NCBI GenBank assembly: GCA_963855995.1
Contig: OY979727.1
Span: forward strand, 8,030,446 to 8,094,445
DNA: 64,000 nucleotides
From: Muricea muricata
Lineage: Eukaryota > Cnidaria > Anthozoa > Malacalcyonacea > Plexauridae
Direction: 5' to 3'
Of the stretch, positions 8,948 to 23,500 are shown in pieces (position 1 is the first letter of the stretch; each line of letters opens with the position of its first letter). Position numbers and translations under genes: made by a program. The notes under the pieces are model-generated. The model was not told the DNA's origin, made no database searches, and was given only the letters and a program-made list of their open reading frames with translations.

Positions 8948-11229
8948 CAGTGTTGCCAGATGAAATCTCAAAATATTCATGTATGCTTACGCCAAAAGTT
9001 CACAAAAAGTTCATGTCCCTAATTTTAAGATCGGAACTCGTCGGAATTTATCGGAGACCGTCGGAAAATGTTGGAACTTATCAATATGTCTAAAAATAGG
9101 CACGCTATGCGTACATGTATCTGCAAAAAAAAGGTACGCTACGTGTACAGGTAGCTGCGCACAGCATAAATATGTAGTAGAATGATTGCAATAAATATTG
9201 AAATAAATAGTCCAATGTGTTTGAAATTATTACTGTATAATATAAACTTTTTAATAAAAACATGTTAAATGATTATAACATAAAAATTTGATAACAGTAT
9301 CATTTCAGAGATAAATACTTGAAATATTTTAACATTTATCACAATTGTTTGAGCCAAATTTGCATGGATATCAATGGCTATTAATTGTTATTTTTAAAAT
9401 TCGATATAAAAAAAACATGTCGAGTATACAATGCATAAATCGAATAACTTTAGTTTTACAAGTATGGTTTACTACAGAATGTATAAAAAAAGTAGACCCT
9501 TTGGTTGGAATGCTTTTTAATTCATTCGAATTAATACATGCGTAGAAATGCATGATTGTATACACATGGGACAAGTTAGAATATAACTTCAGCAAACAAA
9601 ACAGGCTGAACAAAAATGTGAATTTGTAATTCATTATATTGTTTAAGATATTCAAGGTGTATTCAAAATTAGAACAAATTAAATCTGTTAAGTGACCTTG
9701 GAATCGAGTCATTCTGAACTATCAAATTAATGCAACAGATCGCAGCAGATTAACTGGTGATCAATTTGACATCAATCAATAATGCAAAATTAGCTTTGTC
9801 TTATATGAATATATTTTTGTTTCAATGCAATTGCTGGTGATTCAGATTTAACAAATAAGGCGACTCAAGCTGATATTACTACCCAAGGGAAAATGTCAGC
9901 CTATTATTCAGATTTCAGATCTAAGCATTAATAGACTTTGAGCATGAGTACTACTATGTGCTGGTACACGGTTTCTATACATGATATATAAATTTAAAAT
10001 TGAATCAGAGAAAAAATACTCAAATTGATGAATTGACTGTCTATTCAAAAGAACAAGAAGTTCAAGAAATTGTATACAAGCATAAGGTGTGTCCCAAATA
10101 AGTGCAATCACAGACAAATGCTAGAAATGTAATAATGCAAGTGTACACTGCAAGCAGAACTAGTGAAACTGACACACAATGCACATAATGAAAACAACAA
10201 GCCCATCCATCAAAACATACAGTATACTCAAACCCGTTTTAAACAAGTTAACTGGACTCCTAAAAATTACGTACATGTTGTCCATGTTGTTAGTGTACCT
10301 TGATTATCATTGTATCAATGTCACTGCTTCTGTCAAATCGGTTTGTTGACTGTTGTAAACAGATGGATAATCCAACCGATGCAATATTTCCCCAGTTATC
10401 GAACCATCATCTTGCTTAGACATATTTACAATAGAAATAGAATATTCAGTCACGCTACGAAAAGTCTTCAGTTCAAAAAACCTAAGCAGTCCTTGTCCAG
10501 TTAGGCTTAACTCTTCACTATTTAACAGCCTTGGCAGACGCCATTTTGGAATTTGGAATATCACTCCAGTTCAACATACTATGGTCTGAATGGTCACTAA
10601 GTAATACGTCATTTTAATGTTATATTCTCGACTATTGGCTATTTTTAACTTACGCATTCGGTGATTGGCTACAAGCTAACAGCTAACAGCTAACAGCTAA
10701 CAGCACGCGCACGATAGCAATATATCTGCATTCGCAGATACAAAAATCCTTCACAGACTATGTTTAAATGCGAAATAAATTGCTGAAAGAATTCTTTCTT
10801 TAAATTGTATTTAAAAAACAGGAGTGTCATTAGACTATAATTTAACGTGAGCAAATCTACTATTATTGCTTTCCGACCAATCCGACATTTTGATTTTTTA
10901 AAAAGACGGCGAACAGCGCAAAAAAGGCGGGAAATTTAATTCAACATAAATTATACAAATTGTGTTCTATACTTCTATTATGGCACCTTTTGTCCCTAAC
11001 AGCAACTGCAAGTCTGCAAGACATATTTCTAAACATATTACGGGTTTTTTAGTTGAATCATTAAACATTTTCATCTTGAAAAAATGAAAATATCAAAGTT
11101 CATGGAATTGTTCATGATATTTTAAAAAGTTCACAAAAAGTTCACAAATTTTCAATGTTCAAAAAAAGTTCACGTAGAGGGTAAAAAGTTCACAAATCTG
11201 TGAACTTTGTTCACGATCTGGCAACACTG
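8948..11229. mobile_element. hAT-like non-autonomous DNA transposon, 2.28 kb
   Basis: Perfect 14-bp terminal inverted repeats, CAGTGTTGCCAGAT at 8948-8961 and its complement at 11216-11229. They are flanked by a perfect 8-bp target duplication TTAGAAGC (8940-8947, 11230-11237). An 8-bp duplication and CAGTG termini are hallmarks of the hAT superfamily. Subterminal AAAGTTCACAAAAAGTTCA-type repeats occur near both ends (about 8995-9015 and 11130-11215). The interior has only short ORFs, the longest about 113 codons, with no recognisable transposase, so it must depend on an enzyme supplied elsewhere. A heptanucleotide tandem (AGCTAAC x4) lies at 10674-10703. Confidence 0.9.
10674..10703 (+). repeat. 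AGCTAAC heptanucleotide tandem
   Basis: Four to five perfect copies of AGCTAAC inside the hAT element; a simple repeat with no further signal. Confidence 0.85.
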
Positions 11230-11515
11230 TTAGAAGCTCTAGTTACCTCTGTTCAGAAGTCGAGATCAGTGAGCAAACTAATACAGAATAAATAACACAA
11301 AGTACTTCGTACACAACTGAATAACTGCCGCTGTCTTACCCCAGAAGTGACAGCAGGCGGCTGAGGCAAGCAATTTCTTTCGAGTTTCAATTTTCATGGA
11401 GTCTGATGATATTTTTAAGAGAATCGTCAAAGAATTATTCATAAAAACTGCGTGCTCTTGACGAGAAACATTGTTTTCCCTATTTCCAAGTCACTTGGTT
11501 TGTGTCTTTGTAAAG

Positions 11516-14500
11516 ATGATACATAGCCTGTTTATTATCAATAGTTCAGGGTAGGTATTTGAGCTTTAAATCGCAGATTTTATAATGACCTTCATATCAC
11601 ATGAATAGAGTTGGTTGCGTTTGGTTTAGTGCAATTATTACCAATTAAGCGAATCCAGGATATGTTATAAAGGGCAATTTAAACTGAGCGCTGTGTGTCG
11701 CACATGGGTTTTTTGGAGTGATAATTCTTGGTTATATTAAATTCCATGTGATTATATTAGATTGCATTTGTATATGAATTAATTTATATTCTGCATTGTT
11801 CTTTACAATGTGATCACAATAGACATTTTAAAGGTTGTGTTACACTGATATTAAAAGCCCTGTTGCCATCTAGCCGGTTGATGCAGCTAGGTTAGATTCT
11901 AGTTGGTTAGGCATTTTGTGTCCACATAACCGATTAAATTCATTGCCAGGGAACAAACCTATCTGTATCTGACATTTAAAATGCTGTTATATATACCCAC
12001 GTGATACTAAGAAACTTAGAGTCTATAATATTTAAATATTTAGTATGCTGTACATGGAGCATACTAATGAGCCTATTTTTTTCTCTTTTGAATCAGAGCT
12101 CATTGGTGTGCTCTGTACATACAGCTCATGAGAATGTAATGAAATATTATAATGTAATACTCTAAATTAAGCAATAATGCAATGTGCTAACATCTAATAA
12201 TTGTAATTAGTATTTTTACACAAGTGATTATAAGAAATCCGACGTTGTGATTGGTCCAATATGACGTGACATTCCTCTATATTCACCTACAGGTGAATAT
12301 AACAGTAAAAACAAGTTTACAAAATGGCAACTAGCCACCGTTTTGTACAAATTATGGACAAAGAAATAAAAAAAATTACAACAACTTGTGTAAAAATACT
12401 AAAACAATTATTCGCCTCAGGCTCGGTGATTTTCGGGAAATATTCACCTCGACTTCGTCTCGGTGAATATTCCCCGGTAATCACCTCGCCATCGGCGAAT
12501 AATTGGTAAATATTTGTTAACAAATAGTGTCCTCAATTAGTTGTACAAGCTAAACACATTTACACTTTAAAGAAGTTAATATTATTATTTACAATGGATA
12601 AACATCATCAGATAAGGTTGTGCCAAAGTTTAAGTTACCTGGAAACAGGCTATTTACATGGAAACAGGCATTTAAATGTCATTGTTTATGAGTGAAATGA
12701 CCAAGAGTGGGTTCTCTACTCAGAGACATTTGAAATCGTGTTGTAAGATAAAATAATATCGCCTTTGGTGTTTGAAGTGTCGAGCGGATGCAGATAAGTG
12801 GACACATAGAAACAGACATCAGATATGATCGTGTTACAAAAGTTACGTGATGCGAAAGTGCTAAATATAATATTCTATCTGTGCTTTTGTTGCCAAATTG
12901 TCATTATAGCAAAAAGATAGCCATAACTAGCCTAAAAAATTTCTAGTAAATCAATATAAAGACAAAACAGGCAAATATTACTTTAGTTTGACCCCATTAT
13001 AGGGATATACATAATACAAGAAAACCTTTTGCCCTGTGGTGAGGAATTTGCCTATTATGTTTCCAAATTGTCTGATGGGCTCTATGGCTACCTGGAGTGG
13101 GATGGGCACAGCAGGAATTGACTGGCAGATTATGGACTGAAACTATAGTATAAGTCATAGAGGTTCTGCAAGCTTATCATCTTTTTAGAACAAAGTCCAG
13201 AATGTGGATTTAGAGAGTTCAATGTACAATAACATTAATTGTTGTCAGTCCAACTTATAACATGACATGATATACGTCCATGAGACATGATATACGTCCA
13301 TGATTGTGTACCTTGTTTAGTTTATGCTATTTTTTGCAGTGATATATTTTTGGAAAAGCATTGGAGAAGCGTGCTGGGTCGCACAGTTTGTGATTACTTC
13401 TTTGAAGCTCAAGGAAAGGTATGTGTTAAAATTACACACAAAATAATTGGGTTTCCAGTTTCCTTACCCTAACAAATCCCATTTCCTTACCCTAACAAAC
13501 CCCACCCTACCCTACCCTACCTACCCACCCCTACCCTACCTTGAGCTACTTATTGTGTGGCCAACGAAATCTTTTAACTTGAGGTTTGCAAAAACCTATT
13601 TTTGCACCCAGTTTGTGCTGCGTCGAATGCTCTGGATGGCAGATGCATCATGGGATACAATTGTGTCCACTGATCCTGAAAGCATGCTCAAAATTAGCTT
13701 GGGTATAGTGAGAAAGTGGAGAAACCTGATGTTTTTGATTGCCATGCATGAACATTAAAAAAAGCTATAATAAGAGTTGTGACCTATATCCTACCAGTAC
13801 TTATGTTTTTGCAACAAGAAATAGGTTTTTTGCCCCAGCTAAAAAAAATGAGTTGATATGTCAGGCAAAGGTCAAACTTATAGTTTGGTTGTGTGCTTTT
13901 TGCACTGTATGCTCTGTATAAAAAGATATAGAATAAGTTTCAAGATAGTTTTGCAAAAATTCGTGCAAAAATTTGACAGTATAACTGGCGCCACAGTCCA
14001 ACATGCTGGTTCCATACTGGTGGCTAATTTGCCAAGCCACATTTATGGTCCATATTCTGTCTTGATACCTTTGTATTTTGTTTTGGGTTTTATAATTGTC
14101 TGGCTCATTGTTGTTCAGCTGTATTATTAATATTATGCTTTCAGTTTTAAGTGTGGTTTAAAAATGCATTTTGTTTATGTTTTCTACAAAACTGACATTG
14201 CGTTTTCAAACGCTTAAATGCAACTCCTAGACGAACTGTTAAGAGTTTATATCTTTTTTAAAATTATTATTCTTCAAACATCTTTAATAATTAAATTTTT
14301 TAATAAATACAACGCTCACTGACTAATAATGTATTAAATCTTTCGCTAGCCAGACTGCTTAGCTTCCAGAAACATTAGACACCTAAAACATAATGATTAT
14401 CAAAATTATGTGCTTACATTCCATACTGCAGCGTATGCAACTTTTGATGAAGAGCTTGACTCCCAAGCTCGATACGGAGTACCATATTGTCCTGCCCTTG

Positions 14501-17500
14501 TCACACAGGATGGCTGGTTAAGGCCAAGATCATCCTGTGTGACAAGGGTAGGACAATATGGTACTCCGTATTGAGCTTGGGAGTCAAGGCCTTCATCAAA
14601 AGTTGCATACGCTGCAGTATGGAATGTAAGCACATAATTTTGATAATCATTATGTTTTAGGTGTCTAATGATTCTGGAAGCTAAGCAGTCTGGCTAGCGA
14701 AAGATTTAATACATTATTAGTCAGTGAGCGTCGTATTTATTAATTTAATGTTTTAGTAACCTGACTACGCAATCTTTATAATTATCTTTAATAATGTTCA
14801 TCACAAACAGTCATTGAAAAGGGTTCCCACGAAATAACTATAATATCAAACATTATACCATATGAATGATTTGTGTTGTAGGCAAATTCTCCTGAAGATA
14901 TCCCTCCTGTAATTTCAACTGGATACAGTTATCTGATTAGCATATTTAGAAATGATCTGTTCTTTGTTTCTGTCGTAGAAAATGAAGGTTCGTACCGTCT
15001 CAATGTCAAGTTGAGGTAGATTTGTGAGATCATCGGACAATGACCGACCAAATTGACGTCTTGTCCGATGAAATCGTTCTATGACCTGACATTTGACCGC
15101 CAAATTTACAGCATAGACTTACTGTGTCTAGAAAAAATGGCCGACAAGTATTGTGTTCACAAGCAAAGTAATTATTTGTAGCTCTGCAGCATGCTCTGAA
15201 CTCACCATTAACAATAGCGGTGGACCACTCGCGATTGTTTTGTCTTATTACAGATTTCACTCCCTCTACCAATACCGCTACCTTTTCCCGATTTTTAAAC
15301 AATTTGATTGGTTAATCGGGTAGTTACAACAGATCTGATTGGCTGAAAGATAGACTAAGGCAGCGGTAGAGGTATTGGAAGCGAAATCTGAACCTCTCTA
15401 TTATATATAGTAGTCACACACTATAACTACAAAACGTTAGGAGTTGTATAAAATCGGCCCCATTAGATGTGATCTGTACTATTAGTTGGAACATATCTCA
15501 AACATAAATATATTTACTATATCTTAATCGTCTGAAACGCTAGATATACAGTTTATTTTATCAATATTGGTATACTTAAAAAAATTTCCTAGTACACCAA
15601 CATGGGGACTATGATGTGACATGCATGTAAACACCGTACATAGTTTGTTATCATATCGTATTTTCTCACACTTTATTTCAGTCGCGCCGCTATTTGTGAT
15701 TGAGTTTCTCCATAGAGTGGTCGACCTGATCGTCGAATATTTCTCGGACTGTTCAGAAACTATTATCAAAGAAAACTGTGTTATTGTCTACGAGGTATGT
15801 ACGATGGACTACTGTAGTTGCTGTTACAGGTAGAAATCATAGGCGCACATGGATGAACTTGCCCAGACATTAGCACCCCTAATTCACACAAATCACGCTT
15901 CCTCGTGACAGCTGACTCCGTAGCTTAGTGGTCAGAGCATTGCCCCGGCATCGCAAAAGCCTAGGTTCTATTGCTGCCGGAAGACCTATGGCAACCTCGT
16001 ACCCAGGCTCTCTCCTCTACGCTTCTTGTTGGAGGAAGAGATCCTGGTGAATGCTGGTCACGTGCCTCCCAGATTTTGGAAGCCAGCCTGTGAGGGATGG
16101 TGTGTACTACTTCATAATGGATGTAATTTTAGTCTCACATTTGATAGAAAGTGTAGCACGAGTTACATTTACACTAATAACGTACGAATCCTCCCCTAAC
16201 TAGTAATAAATAATCCAAAATCTTGGAGCCACGTGACCAGCATTCACCAGGGTCTCTTTCTCCAGCAAGAAGCATAAGGGCCTCTTTCGCCAACAGCTGC
16301 CTTTGGCTCGATTTCTGCCGGAGGACCTGTATAGTTGATGATGAAATTTTCTCAACTGTTACCGTCGCTATTAGACATTGTGTATAATTACAATAGTATT
16401 CCCTATTCTCCCAGTGGGTTTGCAATTTCCCGATGAAAATGATCTTGAATCTTTGTGGCACTGTTAGAAACGAATTCAGGGATGTTGAATATCATGATGT
16501 TGTTTGAGGAACGTTTAGTAAAGGCCGGTTACACTTACACGAGGCGACATGTCGCATGCGATTGTCATTCTGGCGCATGAAAACGATTGCTAACGCCGGT
16601 ATTTCTGTTAATCAGTTACAGGCAAAATTTAAAATATGATATCTTTACGCGTATTTACGCGCCAAAATCAGAATCGTATGTGTCATTTCGCACCGTGTAA
16701 ACTGGCCTTTACAAAAATGTTTGGCAAATGGTCAAAGGCACAGGTGAAGTTGGCTGAAATGTCGTTTTTACTCTACAGTTGTTGGAAGAGATGTTAGACA
16801 ATGGATTTCCACTGGCAACCGAATCCAATGTTTTAAAAGAACTTATCCGACCTCCCAGTATAGTTAGGAATGTCGTAAATAAAGTCACAGGAGATAGCAA
16901 GTGAGTACTTGTAGACTGAATTTCTCTGTTGATCTTGAAAGGCCAGGGGAGCCCTTAATTAGCTTGGCGAGCTTTTTCACCACTAGCAGCGCCATCTTGA
17001 GCATATATGCGCAATACATTGTTGTCCATCCAAAGTAAATCAACTATTTTGAGCCGCTATAAATAAAGTATATAAGAGAGAGAACCGTCACTTTTATTAT
17101 TGTAAATAACAGACAAATGCTCGGGACAGCTATTAAAACGAAGAAAACCCTAGGCAAATAAGTAAATCTGAATAAACAAAATTTTCAGAAAATTGAATAA
17201 CATATCGTCCTTGTTACGCCGAAAACGTTCATGGCAATATTATTTTTATCATGGTGTGTTCCTGTGCATAGACCACAATGCATCACGATTAATAAATCAA
17301 CCAACAGCTTCCTTGTATGTGAGGAAAAGGTAGTCTGTGATAGTGAAAGTCGTATCTGATCCTCTGTGTAGAATAGCACTTTAATCATGTTTGCAGCCGA
17401 TTTTGAGTCAATTGTGAATTTTGGAGCTGACTGTAATCTGAAACATGGCACCTGTTAAGGACGCTGGCACACGCTGCAATTTTTCTGCAACTTGCAAACA

Positions 17501-20500
17501 ATTCGACTTTTAAAAGATGTTAATTACTGACGAAAGTTTGATATATGAAGAATACGTGTTGAAATGAATATAACTGGAAGGCTACCTGAGGCGGTAAGGT
17601 AGCCTTCCAGTTATATTGAGTTCACTTAGAATACATTAGCAAAATGTACTGAAGACGTGTGTTTGCCAATTTTACATCGCTCAAGAGTAGAGCAAGTTGC
17701 AAGGGCTCAGGCGACATTAAACACAACTCGAGTGCACGACATATGGTCATTAGAACTTTCTCATCACATGCACAGCATTGTTTTTGTTTTGTATTGTTTA
17801 CTCTGCGTCTGTTTTTTGCAGCCTAAGTAGTCATCTACCGACGGGTCAGTTATCAAACGTTCCTTGGAGGAGAACTGGAGTGAAATATGCTAATAACGAA
17901 GTGAGTAGAAATCTTCGCCTCGTATTTAAATGAGGAGGTGGTTATTTACAGTAGATTATTACATCTTGTCATGATCTATAAGTTCTGTGGAGTTTTGCAT
18001 AATAGACAACAATGTAAGCTCAGAATAAAACAAATTCCGAAAATAGACATCTTGTATTCCTGATACTCAAGATAAAACAAGAAAACGGCGGAGTTGGTTA
18101 TATTTCGTCTTTATTCCAAAGACATTGTCAAACGAATTGATTATGTAAATTACAAACAGGCTGGGCTATATATCTACAAAGTTCAATCTTGGCAAGCTGT
18201 AGTTAGCCATTACAATCAGTTCAAGTTTTGGAAATTTAAAACCTGCCTATATTTGTTATTGAAAAGCTTTCGATCCGCGACCTCAAGACATGTGCATTGT
18301 GTGGATTAAATAAGACTTACACTTCAGACGTTTGCTAGCATGTCTGCTTACACGTGTGGTAGTGAGGTTTTCCACAAGACTAAACTTGCAAGTTAACCCG
18401 CTCTTATTGTTACACTGTACATAGAGACCTCATGAGAGACCTCATCGTATTTTATAATTCGTGTTTTCAGATCTATTTCGATGTTGCCGAGAGCATTGAT
18501 GCTATCATTGATAAACAGGTTTGCAAATGTTTGTTAATAACAAAATATGTACCGTATATTGTGGATGCTTTAGTACAGCACAGCTAATTAAAGGAAAGTA
18601 GGAATAAAAAAATTAAGGCACTTTTCTACTGCTGGTATAATACGATGACACGATAGTTTTCAAACTTAACCTTCCTCCCAATTTCGGACTCGGTACCGGC
18701 GCTCTAACCATGCGCTATTGAACTGTCAAGCCAACAAGTACTGGTAACCAGTGTTCTCCAACCTACTATTTCATAACATTCATTTAATTGCTGTCACATT
18801 TGTAAAAACGTACTAAGTATCATGCCAATGATTCTTTGCATGCTTAGCGTCCCAGAAAATGGCAGACTGTTAAGATGTATTAGTTATAGCAGGGCGCTCT
18901 AAAACACGGGCGGGGAAACGGCTATTGAACCCCTGATCTATGTGTGAAGCACGGGCCCCCGCCGTGTATCGCCAAATGCAGAAATTTTCATAACAAATAT
19001 GGCGGGCGAACCTGAGGTGTCCTTTTTTAGTTCGGATATCCCAGATGATTTTTAATGGGGTAAATTAAAAATGAATTAGAGGAAGATGAAAACGAAGCAG
19101 CAGGCGATATTTCAGAATTACCGAAAAGTTTAGATTGGATAAGATTTAGAACGCCCTGGTTATAGGTAAATTGTTCCGTTGTCGGTTATCATTCGTGTGT
19201 ATATTATGATTTGTGTTTCGGAAGCGAGTACAAAATCGCCTGTCATGGGTGGCGTATGAGAACCAGGCCGCATGAGACATTATAAACAGACATTGTAATG
19301 TAAATTATAAACACAAGCGTGTAAAGCATCACTGATATGATACTCACCCATTTAACTCGATTTTGTATATGTTCAGTGATCGAAAGTGTTATTTTACTTT
19401 CTTAGGGATCTACGATATTTTCTGAAATTCAAGGGACTGTAAGTGACGCTTTTTGTTCTGAGTGACTGTGAAATGTTTTAGTATTACAGAGTAAAGTTAC
19501 TTTTAAGTAGTGAAGTTCCCTCCACAGCATGAAAAGTGCGCGACAGCGAAAACAGCTCTAGGGTATGAGAGGAAAATAGCCGGAACAGGGAAACAGGGTG
19601 TATTGAAAATACAAAAACTCGAAGACAAGGCCTGGTACTAAGTCGACAATGGCACGTCTTTGCGCCAACTATTCATGAAAAATTTAAATATGTAGCCTGG
19701 ATGTTGTGGGATATACTGTTCCCAATGGTACAATAAATACAATTAAGAAGAGAACAAGTTATATTTAAAGTAAAGGTTTTTAAGGCATTAACAACAATGG
19801 CAATTCAACATTATCTTGTACTGTTGACTCGCACTTCTGGCGCCTACTGTTGCTACGCGCAATATTTAACAACGCAGGATAACGGGAAACGATTTTTGAT
19901 GTGGGCTTGATGACAATCCTTGCTATTTTAGATCGACTGCAACTGCAAATTATCTGGGATGCCTGGTAAGTAGCATATCTTGGTGATTTCATTCTATTAT
20001 TTTAAAGCTCGCGCTAAGTTTTGATGTAACAAGCCAATGAAAATCACTTTGAAACACAGAAATAATATTTCCTTGGGTAAAGCGGACATGAGCAGTTGTT
20101 GAATGCATATTTCGACCCCTGTCAAGGAAAATTGTCATTTTTGCTGTACTAGACACAACCTACAGGTACCTACGCGAGGAGCGAATGTTCGAGCTGTGTA
20201 CTCTGCAGAGTGAGTTAAAGGAATCCAATCCGGAGATTTCGAAAACTGGATCTCAGGACGTGCAATGTCCAGCGATTTGTGCACTTCGTGCCATGTTTGT
20301 TGTTGTAACAATGGTGATTTTTTGCAAGCTTTTATAATGTAGAACGATGCATCAGTTGATGTCTGGATATTGATAATTTAATGCGAGTTTCAGATTTCAA
20401 TGTTAAAGCTTATTGAATCTTATGCTTCTATAACGATCTAATTAGTCCAATTTAACATAAATTTTAACAAATTTTCTCACACAGAAGTCACGTGCTTAAC

Positions 20501-23500
20501 TTCACGCAGGGGGGTTAGCACATCCTTAAGAATTTTTATTACATCCCCACCCCGCTTCCTGTCTCTTCGCTACTGGATACAAGCAAATAAAACTTTCCGA
20601 GGAATGATTTCTCGTTTGTACACGGCTTTAAGCTGTTTACAGCCGGTCAATCCAGCGAGTGTAAATGGAGTTGTTAAGAAATTATTTGGGACTTTATTGC
20701 TTTTTTTGTTTCAGACCTCAACATGTGTTTCATAAACCCAAGAGTCTTAGAAGATGTTAGTTTTCATCCTTGTCTCAGGTTCAGAAGATGGGAGGTAAGT
20801 GCTCCACAACACATATCTACCCCTGCAACTGACAGTAGGATTGACAATCGGCAGAAAATTTTTTTTTTGAGTGGTATAAACAGCTAACTCATTAAAGCGA
20901 TGACGGGTTTTGGTTATTTTCAGGTCCAAATTAGGAATCATTTCTTTGCAACAGCATCGAGAGCACATAGGAATCTTACGACGACAGATTTACTTGCTAC
21001 AGTAAAGTTAATCCTCTGAACATCAGGGTTTAAGTAAACAATAGTCCATCGTCGTTTGCGCGCTTATAGTTTACAGTTTAAGATTTTGGAAAGACAACCT
21101 TAATTGAAATAGCTGTATAACGATATAGATCATATCACCACCTGAAGCGATGAAAAAATATTCGACCTTTCGAGCGAAGGCCTTTTTCCTTGTGAAAATC
21201 GAAGCGCCTTCGCTCAAAACGTTGAATATTTCTCTTCTACCATTTCCGGTGGTCAAAGATCTTATATTTTTGGCTATACTTTTCGTTGCACTTCTTACAC
21301 TGACAACGTCGGTTTGAGATATTATGACAAGCGAACGTTTACATGAGAGTTTTCTCAATTCTGTCAACAACAGCCTGATGTTTTTTCAACGAAAGTTGGA
21401 TAGATTAGCGAAGAGTACACCAAGATTCCTCCCCGTGAATTTTCATTGCCCTTTTATTATTTTGCAGACTGATCGAATTCTATCGTTCGTTCCGCCAGAT
21501 GGACGTTTTCGATTGATATCATATAATGTTAGCACTGGGTAAGACACAGGTTTACAGCGAGAATAGGCACGTGCGTGGTTAACTTCTGATGATCTCTAAT
21601 TCATTTTCTTAGTATTGGTAATAGTATGGTTTGGACTTGTGCAATTTTAAACGTCTTCGAAAAACGTCTGCATGTTTTATCACATTGTACGAAAATGCAT
21701 GCTATTACTTGTTAATGCTAGGGAATGGTATTTTCGAGACGAGAATACACACAAATTAGCTGTATTAGAGTAGTACATCCCGTCCTTTCCAGCTTCACTT
21801 TTTGTTTAAAAACTTTAAATGTAAGCGCATAATCGTTAATTATAAACTAGTCTTTAATGGTAATACAATAAGTAGATCTGTGCATGTTGGACGTATTGAA
21901 ATTTCTTGTGGGATCTTGCTAACAAGTTTTTCTCAAAAAGTGATGTTTCAAGCTCAGTTGAAAAAATAACTTATTATATATTTAATCCCAGCTCTGGTTT
22001 CTTTCGTTTCAACTGACAAAAGCCATTCAATTTGTTTTAGACTGTTTTTACGTTTGTCTTACTCCAGTTACATATGGAATTGAATTTGAACCTCTCCTAT
22101 GTGTGAATATGTTGTCACTTGATGTTGTACAAACTAGTTCATATTCTAGTTGATCTGACCGGGAGTAAAAGGCCTGAAACTAGCTACCAAATAGAAATCC
22201 ATTTTGCTGTTGGTAATCACTTAAATATTTTTTTTTCGTTAGTAAATTTTGCTGAAACTTAGTAACTGTCATTAATAGACAAAATTATAAGTCTGCCAGA
22301 AATTTATAAACAAAGTAAATTATATTTCATGAGAAATTTGATAATTTGGGTCGAGAAATGGATTTCTATTTTACAACTACTGCCAGTACTTTTCCGTGTT
22401 TTTAGATCAACTGGCTTGTTTCAGACCTTCTTACTCCCCATTTACATATTAGTCAGAATTTGAGCCTCCCCCATGTATGAATATGTTGTTATTTGATGTA
22501 TGACAAACTAGTTTATATTGTCAGCAACCACTGGTCAGTAATCTACGATGTCTGTATTTTAGGGTTCATATGTTACCACTGTATGCAAAACCACGAGTTT
22601 TATATCAAGAGGTACCATTTAATTTACATCATTTTGGAATGTTGTTCCACTTGCAAATAACAGCACCTTAGATTTGTGTTAACCCCGATGCCAGTACACG
22701 CGGACAGATTTTCCCACTATTTTATTATATATAGCAAATATAATCATTTGTACTGCAGATACACGGTAGACGTCATAATGAGGTAAGAACATCAGTGACC
22801 CACACGCCTAGGCCACTTTTTTGCTCTTACCACATTATGACGTAATATGTGTATCTATAACTGAACAGACAACGGCAGAACGTTATCTGCCGATAATAAC
22901 ACACGTTCGCGTGTAAATGCTTTTGTTTTTGGAATTGTCTCAATCAAATCAAGTTTTCGAAAATTGCCAGTGAGTAAAATGTTTTGTTTAGTTTGTGATT
23001 ATCGGGACCGCGTATCCTAGGAGACAGGAATTTTTATTGGTCACTCCTCGAGAAGAGTGACCAATGATAATGTGCAGATTCCTGTTTACTAGGATACGCT
23101 GCCGGATAACGATTTATGCATAAAATCTTATACAGGAACCAGCTTGCGTGAGCGTCGAAACCTATTTGACCTCACGATTGTTGCGAACATAGCATTTCTC
23201 GATACTTTCTTTATTTCGCTATATTTTCTGTATTCAGAGAGTAATATTGGTGCCTAAAGGGGTCTTATCATTTTACAAACATATCTATGCGACGAAGAAC
23301 TAGTGTTTTAATTAGCTATCTTTGTAGCTACGAAATGACGTCCCAAAAACTATCGTTGCTTTAGTTGCAATTTGGAATCCATTTATAATTGTTTAGTTCT
23401 TCAGATTTTTGCTAAAATTAACCGCGAATACTTAGATTTCTCGTCGTAGAATGGCGTAGTTATGCATATTCATTTCTTTTTCCACAAAAGTTCGGCTGTA

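Noticed and set aside
9371-10564. ORFs of 85-113 codons within the hAT element
   Set aside because: No zinc-finger or hAT dimerisation motif is visible, and composition is that of AT-rich noncoding DNA.
12317-12523. Overlapping ORFs on both strands in AP-3 mu intron 1
   Set aside because: Produced by the hairpin MITE; both strands read as mirror peptides.
13465-13545. Interstitial telomere
   Set aside because: The repeat is mostly CCCTA, not CCCTAA, and is short and irregular.
15911-15985. Functional tRNA gene
   Set aside because: A- and B-box-like sequences are present but the cloverleaf is broken and a SINE body follows.
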